DNA from: CAVBBU01 sp963593765
Lineage (GTDB): Bacteria; Bacillota; Clostridia; Lachnospirales; Lachnospiraceae
Reading direction: 5' to 3'
NCBI GenBank assembly: GCA_963593765.1
Contig: CAVBBU010000074.1
Span: forward strand, 1 to 10,851
Length of the DNA stretch: 10,851 bases
This document shows positions 1 through 8,602 of the stretch, piece by piece. Every line of letters begins with the position of its first letter. Within the stretch, counting starts at the first letter, position 1. Under the pieces are notes generated by a model, which was not told where the DNA came from, did no database searches, and was given only the letters and a program-made list of their open reading frames with translations. A program made the translations under genes and the position numbers.

Positions 1-57
1 TCGAGCACTAGAGTGCGAACGTACCTGCATTATACGTATGTGCTGCTAAGAGGGCGT
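1..57 (-). repeat. Partial copy A of a palindromic intergenic repeat (left arm only)
   Basis: Read on the minus strand, positions 55 to 2 match positions 8429-8482 at 52 of 54 bases; by eye the only differences are one transition and one transversion. The window starts inside the element, so the apical part and second arm should lie upstream. The small internal palindrome GCACT-AG-AGTGC (5-16) is kept in both copies. The copy lies downstream of the minus-strand membrane-protein gene and beyond its terminator, so in both copies the same arm comes first with respect to the preceding gene. Repeat identity is directly visible. Whether it is a mobile element, a structured RNA or a chromosomal repeat is unknown. 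Confidence 0.85.
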
Positions 58-126
58 AATTATTGCTTATAATTTATTTGTAGAAGTAGAGATAAATTCG
101 ATGCACTGCATAGGCGTTAGCGTTAC

Positions 127-160
127 AAAAAAACTCACCTGAACCAATCAAGTGAGTTTT
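127..160 (-). terminator. Rho-independent terminator of the minus-strand membrane-protein gene
   Basis: AAAACTCAC (130-138) pairs perfectly with GTGAGTTTT (152-160), giving a 9-bp stem that a TG/CA step can extend inward. Read on the minus strand, the stem runs into seven consecutive T (complement of 127-133), the classic intrinsic terminator form. It starts 25 bp after the stop codon of the 186-626 gene. On the plus strand only four T follow the hairpin, so it would work poorly in that direction. Confidence 0.85.
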
Positions 161-185
161 ACTATTCGCATATTTTGCTGTAACA

Positions 186-626
186 TTATTTTTTAAAGCG
201 TGCAAAAAATCCCTTCTTCTTAGGAGCAGCCGGTATACTTCCGCCTCGCACGCTCTTAAGCTCTGTTATGTATATACCACTTATAGAAACCTTTACCTCA
301 GACTTAACAGGCAGTATCTCAAAAACCTTAGCATCTGCCATAAGAGTCATTATCTTAGGGCCAACCTTAGCCTTAACAACAGGAACCTTAGCCCATCTAA
401 GATACTTAGGTGTCTGCTCATATACAAGCTTAGGAAGACCTGCATCCTTAAGTCTAAGCTTTTTCTTATCAAGGATAAGCATGCTTACTGTTTGCTTTGC
501 AGCCTCCATAGCATCTCTTTGCTGCAGCTGCTTTTCTTCCATCTTACGTCCTACAAAATATAGGGCAACCAGAACCACTAATATAATAAGAAGCACAACA
601 ATTAGTATAGTTAAAAATGTATTCAT
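186..626 (-). CDS. Small single-pass membrane protein of unknown function (146 aa)
   Basis: I do not recognise a named family, and no enzymatic motif is visible. Residues 4-26 form one strongly hydrophobic segment of Leu, Ile and Val, followed directly by Arg-Lys and a charged, probably helical stretch (about 27-45) rich in Glu, Gln and Lys. The positive-inside rule predicts a cytoplasmic C-terminal domain. That domain (about 46-130) has mixed, beta-like composition with several Val/Ile-Lys alternations, and the protein ends in a very basic tail (KKKGFFARFKK). The ATG at 626 is the first possible start, because an in-frame TAG lies two codons upstream. A near-perfect Shine-Dalgarno AAGGAGGT (complement of 640-647) lies 13 nt upstream, which is rather long spacing. 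A good promoter upstream and a terminator downstream make it a single-gene unit, divergent from rpoBC. Codon use resembles the neighbours. The gene looks real; its function is open. Confidence 0.85.
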   Translation of the reverse strand: MNTFLTILIVVLLIILVVLVALYFVGRKMEEKQLQQRDAMEAAKQTVSMLILDKKKLRLKDAGLPKLVYEQTPKYLRWAKVPVVKAKVGPKIMTLMADAKVFEILPVKSEVKVSISGIYITELKSVRGGSIPAAPKKKGFFARFKK

Positions 627-665
627 AGCCTAGGGGAATACCTCCTTAGAACGATAATCTGTAAA

Positions 666-694
666 ATTATATCAAAACATTATTAAAATAGCAA
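666..694 (-). promoter_or_regulatory. Sigma-A-type promoter of the minus-strand membrane-protein gene
   Basis: On the minus strand, TTGCTA (complement of 689-694) and a perfect TATAAT (complement of 666-671) are separated by exactly 17 nt. A TG dinucleotide one base before the -10 box adds an extended -10. The predicted transcript starts near 659, giving a leader of about 30 nt that contains the Shine-Dalgarno. Confidence 0.75.
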
Positions 695-704
695 GATTTT
701 TTGA

Positions 705-733
705 TTGACACCTTGTAATGCTAGTGATATTAT
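705..733 (+). promoter_or_regulatory. Sigma-A-type promoter of rpoBC
   Basis: A consensus -35 TTGACA (705-710) and a -10 TATTAT (728-733) are 17 nt apart, with TG at 725-726 giving an extended -10. This is close to the ideal housekeeping promoter, as expected for an RNA polymerase operon transcribed on its own. Its -35 box is only 10 bp from the -35 box of the divergent promoter at 666-694. Transcription should start near 740, giving a leader of about 97 nt before rpoB. Confidence 0.85.
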
Positions 734-751
734 GAAATTTGCACTATTATG

Positions 752-804
752 GACAGCTAGGCTCTGTGGGTAAAAGTATTTACCTGCTTAGTTTGGTGTC
801 TGTT
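752..804 (+). promoter_or_regulatory. Foldable 5' leader of rpoB
   Basis: The untranslated leader can form one long interrupted hairpin. GACAG (752-756) pairs with CTGTT (800-804), CTAGGC (757-762) with GCTTAG (786-791), and GGTAAA (769-774) with TTTACC (779-784) around a four-base AGTA loop. Two pairs are G-U. No long T tract follows, so it is not an obvious intrinsic terminator. It could affect message stability or take part in polymerase feedback control. The pairing is visible in the sequence; a role is inference. Confidence 0.45.
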
Positions 805-836
805 AATAGAAAAAAATACACAGGGGTGAAACGTCA

Positions 837-3800
837 ATGGAAAAAAGCAAGATGCGTCCCATAAAAGCTGGGAAGGGTATGAGAATGAGCTTCTCAAGAC
901 AGCGAGAGGTTCTTCCTATGCCAAACCTGATAGAGGTCCAAAAGGATTCTTATCAGTGGTTCCTTGATGAGGGGCTTAAGGAAGTCTTCGGAGATATATT
1001 CCCTATAGAAGATTTTGCTGGGCACCTGAGTCTTGATTTTGTAGATTTCACTTTATGCAGGGATGAAGTGAAGTACAACATTGAAGAGTGTAAGGAACGA
1101 GATGCAACCTATGCTGCACCGCTCAAGGTAAAGGTTAGACTTTGCAACAATGATAAGGATGAGATCAGTGAGCATGAAGTATTTATGGGTGATCTCCCCC
1201 TGATGACAGATACAGGCTCCTTTGTTATCAACGGAGCTGAAAGAGTTATAGTAAGCCAGCTAGTTAGATCTCCTGGTATCTACTATACTATAGAGCATGA
1301 CAAGCTAGGCAAGGAGTGCTACTTCTGCCAGGTTATACCTAACAGAGGTGCTTGGCTTGAGTACGAGACAGATTCTAACGATGTATTCTCTGCTCGTGTA
1401 GACAGAACTCGTAAGGTTCCAGTAACAGTTCTTATAAGAGCACTTGGTGTTGGAACAAATGCAGAGATTATAGAGCTATTTGGTGAAGAGCCAAAGATAC
1501 TTGGAAGTATAGCAAAGGATCCTTCTGATAATTATGCAGACGGATTACTTGAGCTGTATAAAAAGATAAGACCGGGCGAGCCGCTATCTGTAGACAGTGC
1601 ACAGAGCCTTCTTAGCTCTATGTTCTTTGATCCTAGAAGATACGACCTTGCTAAGGTTGGTAGATATAAGTTTAATAAGAAGCTTCATTTTAAGTATCGA
1701 CTTGCAGGACATGTTCTTGCAGAGGATGTTGTAGATACAGAGACAGGTGAGGTACTAGCAGAGGCTGGCACTACCGTAACGAAAGCATTGGCAACAGATA
1801 TACAGGATGCAGGAGTTCCTTACGTTTGGGTAGAGGGAATAGACAGAAAGGTAAAGGTTCTATCTAATATGATGGTAGACATTACTAAGTATGTTAAGAC
1901 TAAGGATGCTGCTAAGGAGCTTGGAATTACAGAGCTTGTTTACTATCCGCTTCTTAAGGAGCTGCTCGATCAGTCTAAGAGCGAGAAGCAGCTAAAGGAA
2001 GCTATCAAGGAAAATGTGCATGAGCTTATTCCAAAGCACATTACTAAGGAAGATATCTTTGCTTCTATTAATTACAACATGCATATAGAGCAGGGCGTTG
2101 GAACTAATGACGACATAGACCACCTTGGTAATCGTAGAATAAGAGCCGTAGGTGAGCTGCTTCAAAACCAGTATAGAATCGGTTTTTCTCGTATGGAGAG
2201 AGTTGTAAGAGAGCGTATGACTACTCAGGACATAGACGAGATTACGCCGCAGTCACTTATTAATATTAAGCCTGTAACAGCAGCAGTTAAGGAGTTCTTT
2301 GGTAGCTCTCAGCTGTCACAGTTTATGGATCAGAACAATCCGCTGTCAGAGCTTACACATAAGAGAAGACTTTCAGCACTAGGACCTGGCGGTCTGTCAA
2401 GAGATAGAGCAGGATTCGAGGTTCGAGATGTTCACTATACTCACTACGGACGTATGTGCCCTATAGAAACACCTGAAGGACCTAACATCGGACTTATCAA
2501 CTCACTTGCAAGCTACGCTCGCATTAACCAGTATGGCTTTATAGAAGCACCATACAGAGTTGTAGATAAAAAGAGCGACCCAGAGAATCCTATAGTTACA
2601 GACGAGGTTGTATATCTGACCGCAGACGAGGAAGACAACTTCGTAGTTGCACAGGCTAACGAAGCACTTGATGACAAGGGACATTTTGTCCATGACAATG
2701 TTTCCGGAAGATACAGAGAGGCAACATCAGCATTCCAAAAGAAGAATATCGACCTTATGGACGTGTCACCTCGTATGGTATTTTCCGTTGCAACAAGCAT
2801 GATTCCGTTCTTGCAGAACGACGATGCGAACCGTGCGCTTATGGGATCTAACATGCAGCGTCAGGCAGTTCCGCTTATGATAACAGAAGCACCTGTTGTA
2901 GAAACAGGACTTGGAGCAAAGGCGGCTGTAGACTCTGGAGCATGTGTAGTTGCAAAGCGTAGCGGAACAGTAACATTTTCATCTTCAAGAAAGATAATTA
3001 TTAAGGCAGATGCAACAGGCGAGAGCGACGAGTATCACCTAATTAAGTTCTTAAGAAGTAACCAGTCAAACTCATACAACCAAAAGCCTATAGTATTTGT
3101 TGGGGATCATGTCGACGCTGGCGATGTTATAGCAGACGGACCTTCAACAGCAGGCGGAGAGCTTGCACTAGGTAAGAATCCGCTTATAGGATTTATGACC
3201 TGGGAGGGCTACAACTACGAGGATGCGGTTCTTCTTAGCGAAAGATTAGTAGAGGATGATGTTTATACATCTATTCATATAGAAGAGTACGAGTGTGCCG
3301 CAAGAGATACTAAGCTAGGACCTGAGGAAATCACAAGAGATGTACCGGGTGTTGGTGATGAGGCACTTAAGGACCTTGATGACAGAGGAATAGTCAGAAT
3401 AGGTGCTGAGGTTATGGCAGGAGATATTCTGGTAGGTAAGGTTACTCCTAAGGGAGAGACAGAGCCTAATGCAGAGGAAAGACTTCTTCGTGCTATATTC
3501 GGTGAGAAGGCAAGAGAGGTTAGAGATACCTCGCTTAAGCTTCCGCATGGTGCTTATGGAACAGTTGTAGATGCGAAGGTATTTACAAGAGCAGACGGCG
3601 ATGAGCTTCCACCCGGAGTTACAACTAATGTAAGAATATACATTGCCCAAAAGAGAAAGATATCTGTCGGAGATAAGATGGCAGGTCGTCACGGTAACAA
3701 GGGTGTCGTTTCAAGAGTGCTTCCTGTAGAGGATATGCCTTATCTTCCTAACGGTCGTCCGCTTGATATAGTTCTTAACCCACTTGGTGTTCCGTCACGT

Positions 3801-4724
3801 ATGAACATAGGACAGGTACTTGAGCTTCATCTTTCACTTGCTTCTATGGTGCTTGGCTTTAATGTTTCAACACCGGTATTTGACGGAGCAAATGAAAATG
3901 ACATTATGGATCTTCTCGAAATGGCAAATGACTATGTTAATACAGAGTGGGATGATTTCAAGAAGAAGTATAAGGATGTAGTAAGCAAAGAGGTTATGGA
4001 CTACCTTGGCTCACACCTAGAGCATAGAGAGCTTTGGAAGGGCGTTCCTATAAGCAGAGATGGTAAGGTAAGACTTCGTGACGGTAGAACCGGAGAATAC
4101 TTTGATAGTCCGGTTGCTATAGGACACATGCATTATCTTAAGCTGCATCACCTTGTAGATGATAAGATACATGCTCGCTCGACCGGCCCATATTCACTAG
4201 TGACTCAGCAGCCACTTGGTGGTAAGGCACAGTTCGGTGGACAGAGATTTGGAGAGATGGAAGTTTGGGCACTTGAGGCTTATGGTGCTGCATATACACT
4301 TCAAGAGATACTTACAGTTAAGTCTGATGATGTTGTAGGACGTGTTAAGACCTACGAGGCTATAATCAAGGGTCACAACATACCAGAGGCTGGAACACCG
4401 GAGTCATTCAAGGTTCTTATTAAGGAGCTGCAGTCACTTGCACTCGATGTAAGAGTTCTAAATGCAGACGGAACAGAGGTAGAGCTTAAGGAGAATGTAG
4501 AGGATACAGACCTAAGTATAAGATCTATCATAGAGGGTGACAGAAGATATAAGGACAGAGATAGACAGCAGTATATGTCAGCAGGATTTTCTGAGCAGAG
4601 ATTTAATGATGAGGGTGAACTGGAAAATGTAGAGCCTGAAGAGGAATATCCGCAGGAGGAGTACCCAGAGGATATCGGAGCAGATGATATGGGTACAGAT
4701 TCAGATGATGACTATAATGAATAA
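837..4724 (+). CDS. rpoB: DNA-directed RNA polymerase subunit beta
   Basis: This is the beta subunit, which with beta' forms the catalytic cleft of bacterial RNA polymerase. The 1295-residue product is full length. Landmarks in order: SQLVRSPG (140-147); the rifampicin-pocket cluster starting GSSQLSQFMDQNNP (489-502) and running to about 515; the IETPEGPNIG motif just after it; the EGYNYEDA motif of the beta core; KMAGRHGNKG (947-956); and the FGGQRFGEMEVWA active-site/clamp segment (from 1133). Pocket residues Q495, D498, H508, R511, S513 and L515 (E. coli 513, 516, 526, 529, 531, 533) are all wild type, so no resistance substitution is seen at these sites. The last 35 residues (1261-1295) form an acidic tail with 17 Asp/Glu and no Lys or Arg. 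The start is supported by AGGGGTGA (822-829), 7 nt upstream. No intein or frameshift is seen. rpoC follows after 38 nt in the same transcript. The usual rplJ-rplL genes are not upstream. Confidence 0.98.
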   Translation: MEKSKMRPIKAGKGMRMSFSRQREVLPMPNLIEVQKDSYQWFLDEGLKEVFGDIFPIEDFAGHLSLDFVDFTLCRDEVKYNIEECKERDATYAAPLKVKVRLCNNDKDEISEHEVFMGDLPLMTDTGSFVINGAERVIVSQLVRSPGIYYTIEHDKLGKECYFCQVIPNRGAWLEYETDSNDVFSARVDRTRKVPVTVLIRALGVGTNAEIIELFGEEPKILGSIAKDPSDNYADGLLELYKKIRPGEPLSVDSAQSLLSSMFFDPRRYDLAKVGRYKFNKKLHFKYRLAGHVLAEDVVDTETGEVLAEAGTTVTKALATDIQDAGVPYVWVEGIDRKVKVLSNMMVDITKYVKTKDAAKELGITELVYYPLLKELLDQSKSEKQLKEAIKENVHELIPKHITKEDIFASINYNMHIEQGVGTNDDIDHLGNRRIRAVGELLQNQYRIGFSRMERVVRERMTTQDIDEITPQSLINIKPVTAAVKEFFGSSQLSQFMDQNNPLSELTHKRRLSALGPGGLSRDRAGFEVRDVHYTHYGRMCPIETPEGPNIGLINSLASYARINQYGFIEAPYRVVDKKSDPENPIVTDEVVYLTADEEDNFVVAQANEALDDKGHFVHDNVSGRYREATSAFQKKNIDLMDVSPRMVFSVATSMIPFLQNDDANRALMGSNMQRQAVPLMITEAPVVETGLGAKAAVDSGACVVAKRSGTVTFSSSRKIIIKADATGESDEYHLIKFLRSNQSNSYNQKPIVFVGDHVDAGDVIADGPSTAGGELALGKNPLIGFMTWEGYNYEDAVLLSERLVEDDVYTSIHIEEYECAARDTKLGPEEITRDVPGVGDEALKDLDDRGIVRIGAEVMAGDILVGKVTPKGETEPNAEERLLRAIFGEKAREVRDTSLKLPHGAYGTVVDAKVFTRADGDELPPGVTTNVRIYIAQKRKISVGDKMAGRHGNKGVVSRVLPVEDMPYLPNGRPLDIVLNPLGVPSRMNIGQVLELHLSLASMVLGFNVSTPVFDGANENDIMDLLEMANDYVNTEWDDFKKKYKDVVSKEVMDYLGSHLEHRELWKGVPISRDGKVRLRDGRTGEYFDSPVAIGHMHYLKLHHLVDDKIHARSTGPYSLVTQQPLGGKAQFGGQRFGEMEVWALEAYGAAYTLQEILTVKSDDVVGRVKTYEAIIKGHNIPEAGTPESFKVLIKELQSLALDVRVLNADGTEVELKENVEDTDLSIRSIIEGDRRYKDRDRQQYMSAGFSEQRFNDEGELENVEPEEEYPQEEYPEDIGADDMGTDSDDDYNE

Positions 4725-4762
4725 GTAGATCTATCAATGTAAATTAGAAGGGAGCAGTATTC

Positions 4763-7700
4763 ATGCCTGATAAAAATTCGAATACATATCAACCTATAAG
4801 ATTTGATGCAATCAGAATAGGACTTGCCTCACCAGAGAGAATACTTGAGTGGTCTCATGGCGAGGTTAAGAAGCCTGAAACTATCAACTACAGAACTCTT
4901 AAGCCTGAAACAGACGGACTTTTCTGCGAAAGAATATTCGGGCCTAGTAAGGACTGGGAGTGTCACTGCGGAAGATATAAAAAGATAAGATATAAGGGTG
5001 TTATATGTGACAGGTGCGGCGTTGAGGTAACTAAGTCTACAGTACGTCGTGAGAGAATGGGACATATTCAGCTTGCAGCACCAGTATCTCATATATGGTA
5101 CTTTAAGGGCATACCAAGCCGTATGGGACTTATACTTGACATTAGCCCTAGAGCACTTGAGAGAGTTCTTTATTTTGCTTCATATATAGTACTTGATGCA
5201 GGTGAGACAAGCCTTAGCTACAAGCAGATACTTACAGAAACAGAATATCGTAATGCTATAGACGAGTTCGGCTGGGATTCGTTTAGAGCCGGTATGGGTG
5301 CAGAGGCTGTGCTCGAGCTTCTTAAGGCTATAGACCTTGAAAAGGAATATAAGGAGCTTAGAGAAGAGGTAGAGGGAGCTTCTGGACAAAAGAGAGCTAA
5401 GATAATAAAGAGACTAGAGGTCGTAGAGGCATTTAGAAATTCAGGAAACAAGCCTGAGTGGATGATACTTACTGTTATACCGGTTATACCTCCGGATATA
5501 AGACCTATGGTACAGCTAGATGGCGGAAGATTTGCAACTAGTGATCTTAATGATCTCTATAGAAGAATCATTAACCGTAACAATCGTCTTGCAAGGCTTC
5601 TTGAGCTTGGCGCACCGGATATCATTATCCGTAATGAAAAGCGTATGCTTCAGGAGGCTGTTGATGCACTTATAGATAACGGCAGAAGAGGCAGACCGGT
5701 TACAGGACCTGGAAACAGAGCACTTAAGTCACTTTCGGACATGCTTAAGGGTAAGCAGGGTAGATTCCGTCAGAACCTACTTGGTAAGAGAGTTGACTAC
5801 TCTGGCCGTTCGGTTATAGTCGTAGGACCAGAGCTTAAGATATATCAGTGCGGACTTCCAAAGGAGATGGCACTAGAGCTGTTTAAGCCATTTGTTATGA
5901 AGGAGCTTGTTGAAAGAGACAAGGCTCAGAATATAAAGAGTGCTAAGAAGATGGTAGAGCGTCTTAATGGCGAGGTTTGGGATGTGCTAGAGGACGTTAT
6001 CAAGGAGCATCCAGTTATGCTAAACCGTGCTCCTACACTTCACAGACTTGGAATACAGGCATTTGAGCCTATACTAGTAGAGGGTAAGGCAATCAAGCTT
6101 CATCCGCTTGTTTGTACAGCGTTCAATGCTGACTTCGATGGAGACCAGATGGCAGTTCATCTTCCTCTATCTGTTGAGGCACAGGCAGAGTGTAGATTCC
6201 TGCTTCTTTCACCAAACAACCTCTTAAAGCCTTCTGACGGAGGACCTGTTGCAGTTCCTTCTCAGGATATGGTTCTTGGTATATATTATCTAACACAGGT
6301 TAGAGAGGGAGACCCTGGTGAGGGCAAGTTCTTTAAGAGTGTTAATGAAGCAATACTTGCATATAACAACCATATAGTTACTCTTCACTCTAAGATAAAG
6401 ATAAGAATAACTAAGACATTAGAGGATGGCATTACATATTCAGATATAGTAGATACTACTGTTGGACGTATGCTCTTTAACGAGATCATACCTCAGGATC
6501 TTGGATTCGTAGACAGAACAGATCCTGCAAACAAGCTAAAGCCGGAGATAGACTTCCTTGTAAAGAAAAAGCAGTGTAAGCAGATACTGGAAAGAGTTAT
6601 AAACATACACGGACTTTCTCGTACAGCAGAGGTGCTAGATGACATTAAGGCTATAGGATACAAGTATTCAACTATAGCATCTATGACAGTTTCTATCGCC
6701 GACATGACAGTTCCTGCTACTAAGAAGGAGCTTATTGCAGAGGCAGAAAAGACTGTAGATAAGATAGCTAAGAACTTTAGACGTGGTCTTATAACTGAAG
6801 AGGGTAGATATAAGGAAGTTATAGAAACATGGAAGAAGACAGATGATCAGCTAACTAAGGATCTGCTAGATGGACTAGATAGATTTAACAACATTTACAT
6901 GATGGCAGACTCAGGAGCCCGTGGTTCTGATAAGCAGATTAAGCAGCTTGCTGGTATGCGTGGACTTATGGCAGATACTACAGGACATACTATAGAGCTT
7001 CCTATTAAGTCTAACTTCCGTGAAGGACTTGACGTTCTGGAATACTTTATCTCTGCACATGGTGCTCGTAAGGGACTTTCAGATACAGCTCTTAGAACTG
7101 CTGACTCAGGTTACCTAACAAGAAGACTTGTAGATGTATCACAGGATCTTATCATAAGAGAAAGAGATTGCTCTGAGGGCAAGGATATTCCTTATATGGA
7201 GATCAAGGCATTTACAGACGGTAAGGAAACTATCGAGAGCCTTCAGGAGAGAATTACAGGCAGATATATAGCAGAAACTATTACAGATCCGGATACAGGA
7301 GAGGTTGTAGTTAAGGCTAATCATATAGTTACACCTGCTAGAGCCGAAAAGGTTATGGCAGTTCTCGAAAAGACAGGTAGAGATTCTGTTAAGATAAGAA
7401 CTATACTTACATGTAAGTGTCACAATGGCGTATGTGCTAAGTGCTATGGAACTAACATGGCAACAGGACAGAGCGTACAGGTAGGCGAGGCAGTAGGTAT
7501 AATAGCTGCACAGTCTATAGGTGAGCCTGGTACACAGCTTACCATGCGTACCTTCCATACAGGTGGTGTCGCAGGTGGAGATATTACACAGGGTCTTCCT
7601 AGAGTCGAGGAGCTGTTTGAGGCTCGTAAGCCAAAGGGACTTGCTACTATAGCAGACTTCGGCGGTAGGATTCATTATGATGATACAGCTAAGAAGAGAG

Positions 7701-8389
7701 AGATTACTGTTACTAATGATGAGACAGGAGAGGCTAAGACCTACCTTATACCATTTGGTGCAACTATAAAGGTAACAGACGGACAGGTAATAGAAGCTGG
7801 CGATCCACTTACAGGCGGTTCTATAAATCCTAATGATATACTTAAGATCAAGGGAGTTAGAGCTGTTCAGGATTACATGCTTTGTGAGGTTCAGAGAGTT
7901 TATAGACTTCAGGGTGTTGAGATCAATGATAAGCATATAGAGATTATAGTTAGGCGTATGCTTAAGAAGGTCAAGATAGAAGAAAGCAATGATGCAGATG
8001 TACTTCCAGGTGTAACTATGGATGTACTCGACTATGAGGATATGAACGAGGCACTTATAGCAGCAGGCAAGAAGCCGGCAGAGGGCAAGCAGGTAATGCT
8101 TGGTATAACAAAGGCTTCCCTTGCTACAGACTCATTCCTATCTGCAGCATCATTCCAGGAGACTACTAAGGTTCTTACTGAGGCAGCTATAAATGGTAAG
8201 GTAGATAATCTTACAGGACTAAAGGAGAATATCCAGATAGGTAAGCTTATCCCTGCAGGTACAGGTATGCAGCGTTATAGAAATGTAAAGCTCGATACTG
8301 ACATAGCTGCAGACGATACAGTTGAGCTAAGCGACGACGATCCAGCTCTTATAGATATTATGGATGAGATAGATGAGCCGCTGGAGTAA
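4763..8389 (+). CDS. rpoC: DNA-directed RNA polymerase subunit beta'
   Basis: This is the beta' subunit, which carries the catalytic magnesium site. The 1208-residue product is full length for a Clostridia-type protein. Visible landmarks: the N-terminal zinc ribbon with C67, C69, C82 and C85; the RFRQNLLGKRVDYSGRS switch region (from about 335); NRAPTLHR (421-428); the catalytic NADFDGDQ motif (455-462) with D457, D459 and D461; the second zinc site with C803, C884, C891 and C894 (C886 is an extra nearby Cys); and the trigger loop with M928, R929 and H932. The C-terminus is acidic. The start is supported by AGAAGGGAG (4746-4754), 8 nt upstream of ATG. It sits 38 nt after rpoB with no promoter or terminator between, so it is co-transcribed. 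No rpsL or rpsG follows; the gene is followed instead by the palindromic repeat and a terminator. Confidence 0.98.
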   Translation: MPDKNSNTYQPIRFDAIRIGLASPERILEWSHGEVKKPETINYRTLKPETDGLFCERIFGPSKDWECHCGRYKKIRYKGVICDRCGVEVTKSTVRRERMGHIQLAAPVSHIWYFKGIPSRMGLILDISPRALERVLYFASYIVLDAGETSLSYKQILTETEYRNAIDEFGWDSFRAGMGAEAVLELLKAIDLEKEYKELREEVEGASGQKRAKIIKRLEVVEAFRNSGNKPEWMILTVIPVIPPDIRPMVQLDGGRFATSDLNDLYRRIINRNNRLARLLELGAPDIIIRNEKRMLQEAVDALIDNGRRGRPVTGPGNRALKSLSDMLKGKQGRFRQNLLGKRVDYSGRSVIVVGPELKIYQCGLPKEMALELFKPFVMKELVERDKAQNIKSAKKMVERLNGEVWDVLEDVIKEHPVMLNRAPTLHRLGIQAFEPILVEGKAIKLHPLVCTAFNADFDGDQMAVHLPLSVEAQAECRFLLLSPNNLLKPSDGGPVAVPSQDMVLGIYYLTQVREGDPGEGKFFKSVNEAILAYNNHIVTLHSKIKIRITKTLEDGITYSDIVDTTVGRMLFNEIIPQDLGFVDRTDPANKLKPEIDFLVKKKQCKQILERVINIHGLSRTAEVLDDIKAIGYKYSTIASMTVSIADMTVPATKKELIAEAEKTVDKIAKNFRRGLITEEGRYKEVIETWKKTDDQLTKDLLDGLDRFNNIYMMADSGARGSDKQIKQLAGMRGLMADTTGHTIELPIKSNFREGLDVLEYFISAHGARKGLSDTALRTADSGYLTRRLVDVSQDLIIRERDCSEGKDIPYMEIKAFTDGKETIESLQERITGRYIAETITDPDTGEVVVKANHIVTPARAEKVMAVLEKTGRDSVKIRTILTCKCHNGVCAKCYGTNMATGQSVQVGEAVGIIAAQSIGEPGTQLTMRTFHTGGVAGGDITQGLPRVEELFEARKPKGLATIADFGGRIHYDDTAKKREITVTNDETGEAKTYLIPFGATIKVTDGQVIEAGDPLTGGSINPNDILKIKGVRAVQDYMLCEVQRVYRLQGVEINDKHIEIIVRRMLKKVKIEESNDADVLPGVTMDVLDYEDMNEALIAAGKKPAEGKQVMLGITKASLATDSFLSAASFQETTKVLTEAAINGKVDNLTGLKENIQIGKLIPAGTGMQRYRNVKLDTDIAADDTVELSDDDPALIDIMDEIDEPLE

Positions 8390-8426
8390 AATGAAGTTAT
8401 AATTCAAACAATAAAAATTATTTAAC

Positions 8427-8575
8427 TAGCCCTCTTCGCAGCACATACATATAATGCAGGTACGTTCGCACTCTAGTGCTCGTGCAGCGGTTCTAACAAG
8501 CCTGCCAGAGGCAGCCTTGAAGAACCAGGCCTCGCACATGCCCTGCATTATATATATGTGTCTGCTTGAGGGCTA
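8427..8575 (+). repeat. Complete copy B of the palindromic intergenic repeat
   Basis: TAGCCCTC (8427-8434) pairs with GAGGGCTA (8568-8575). After a small internal loop, GCAG (8438-8441) pairs with CTGC (8562-8565), and 8442-8460 pairs with 8542-8560 at 18 of 19 positions. Inside this trunk lie a small hairpin (GCAC-TCTA-GTGC, 8468-8479), a stem GGTTCT/AGAACC (8489-8494 with 8521-8526), and an apical hairpin CAAG-C-CTGCC-AGA-GGCAG-C-CTTG (8497-8519). The left arm also occurs inverted at positions 2-55. It sits 37 bp after the rpoC stop codon. No transposase lies in the window. It could be a MITE-like element, a REP/BOX-type repeat, or a structured RNA in the rpoC 3' region; the sequence alone does not decide. 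Confidence 0.85.
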
Positions 8576-8602
8576 TTTTGAAGTTTTACTCACTTCGAAA
8601 AT

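Noticed and set aside
68..73. Isolated TATAAT near the left edge as a plus-strand promoter
   Set aside because: No -35-like hexamer lies at suitable spacing, and it would transcribe towards the terminator of an opposing gene. Chance matches are common in AT-rich DNA.
268..633. 121-codon plus-strand open frame opposite the membrane-protein gene
   Set aside because: It is antisense to a gene with a clear Shine-Dalgarno, promoter, terminator and membrane segment. It has no ribosome binding site, and its Ser/Thr-rich product looks like a shadow.
2301..2381. Rifampicin-resistance substitutions in the RpoB drug pocket
   Set aside because: All residues checked at the commonly mutated positions are wild type.
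7139..7936. 265-codon minus-strand open frame inside rpoC
   Set aside because: It lies entirely opposite conserved rpoC sequence. The product is full of Ser, Cys, Tyr and Leu as expected from reading rpoC backwards, with no start signal.
837..8389. Intein or large insertion in rpoB or rpoC
   Set aside because: Both products have normal length, and conserved motifs occur in order without interruption.
8580..8596. Small hairpin GAAGT/ACTTC between the repeat and the terminator
   Set aside because: The five-bp stem is weak and lacks a T tract. The strong terminator immediately downstream explains termination better.
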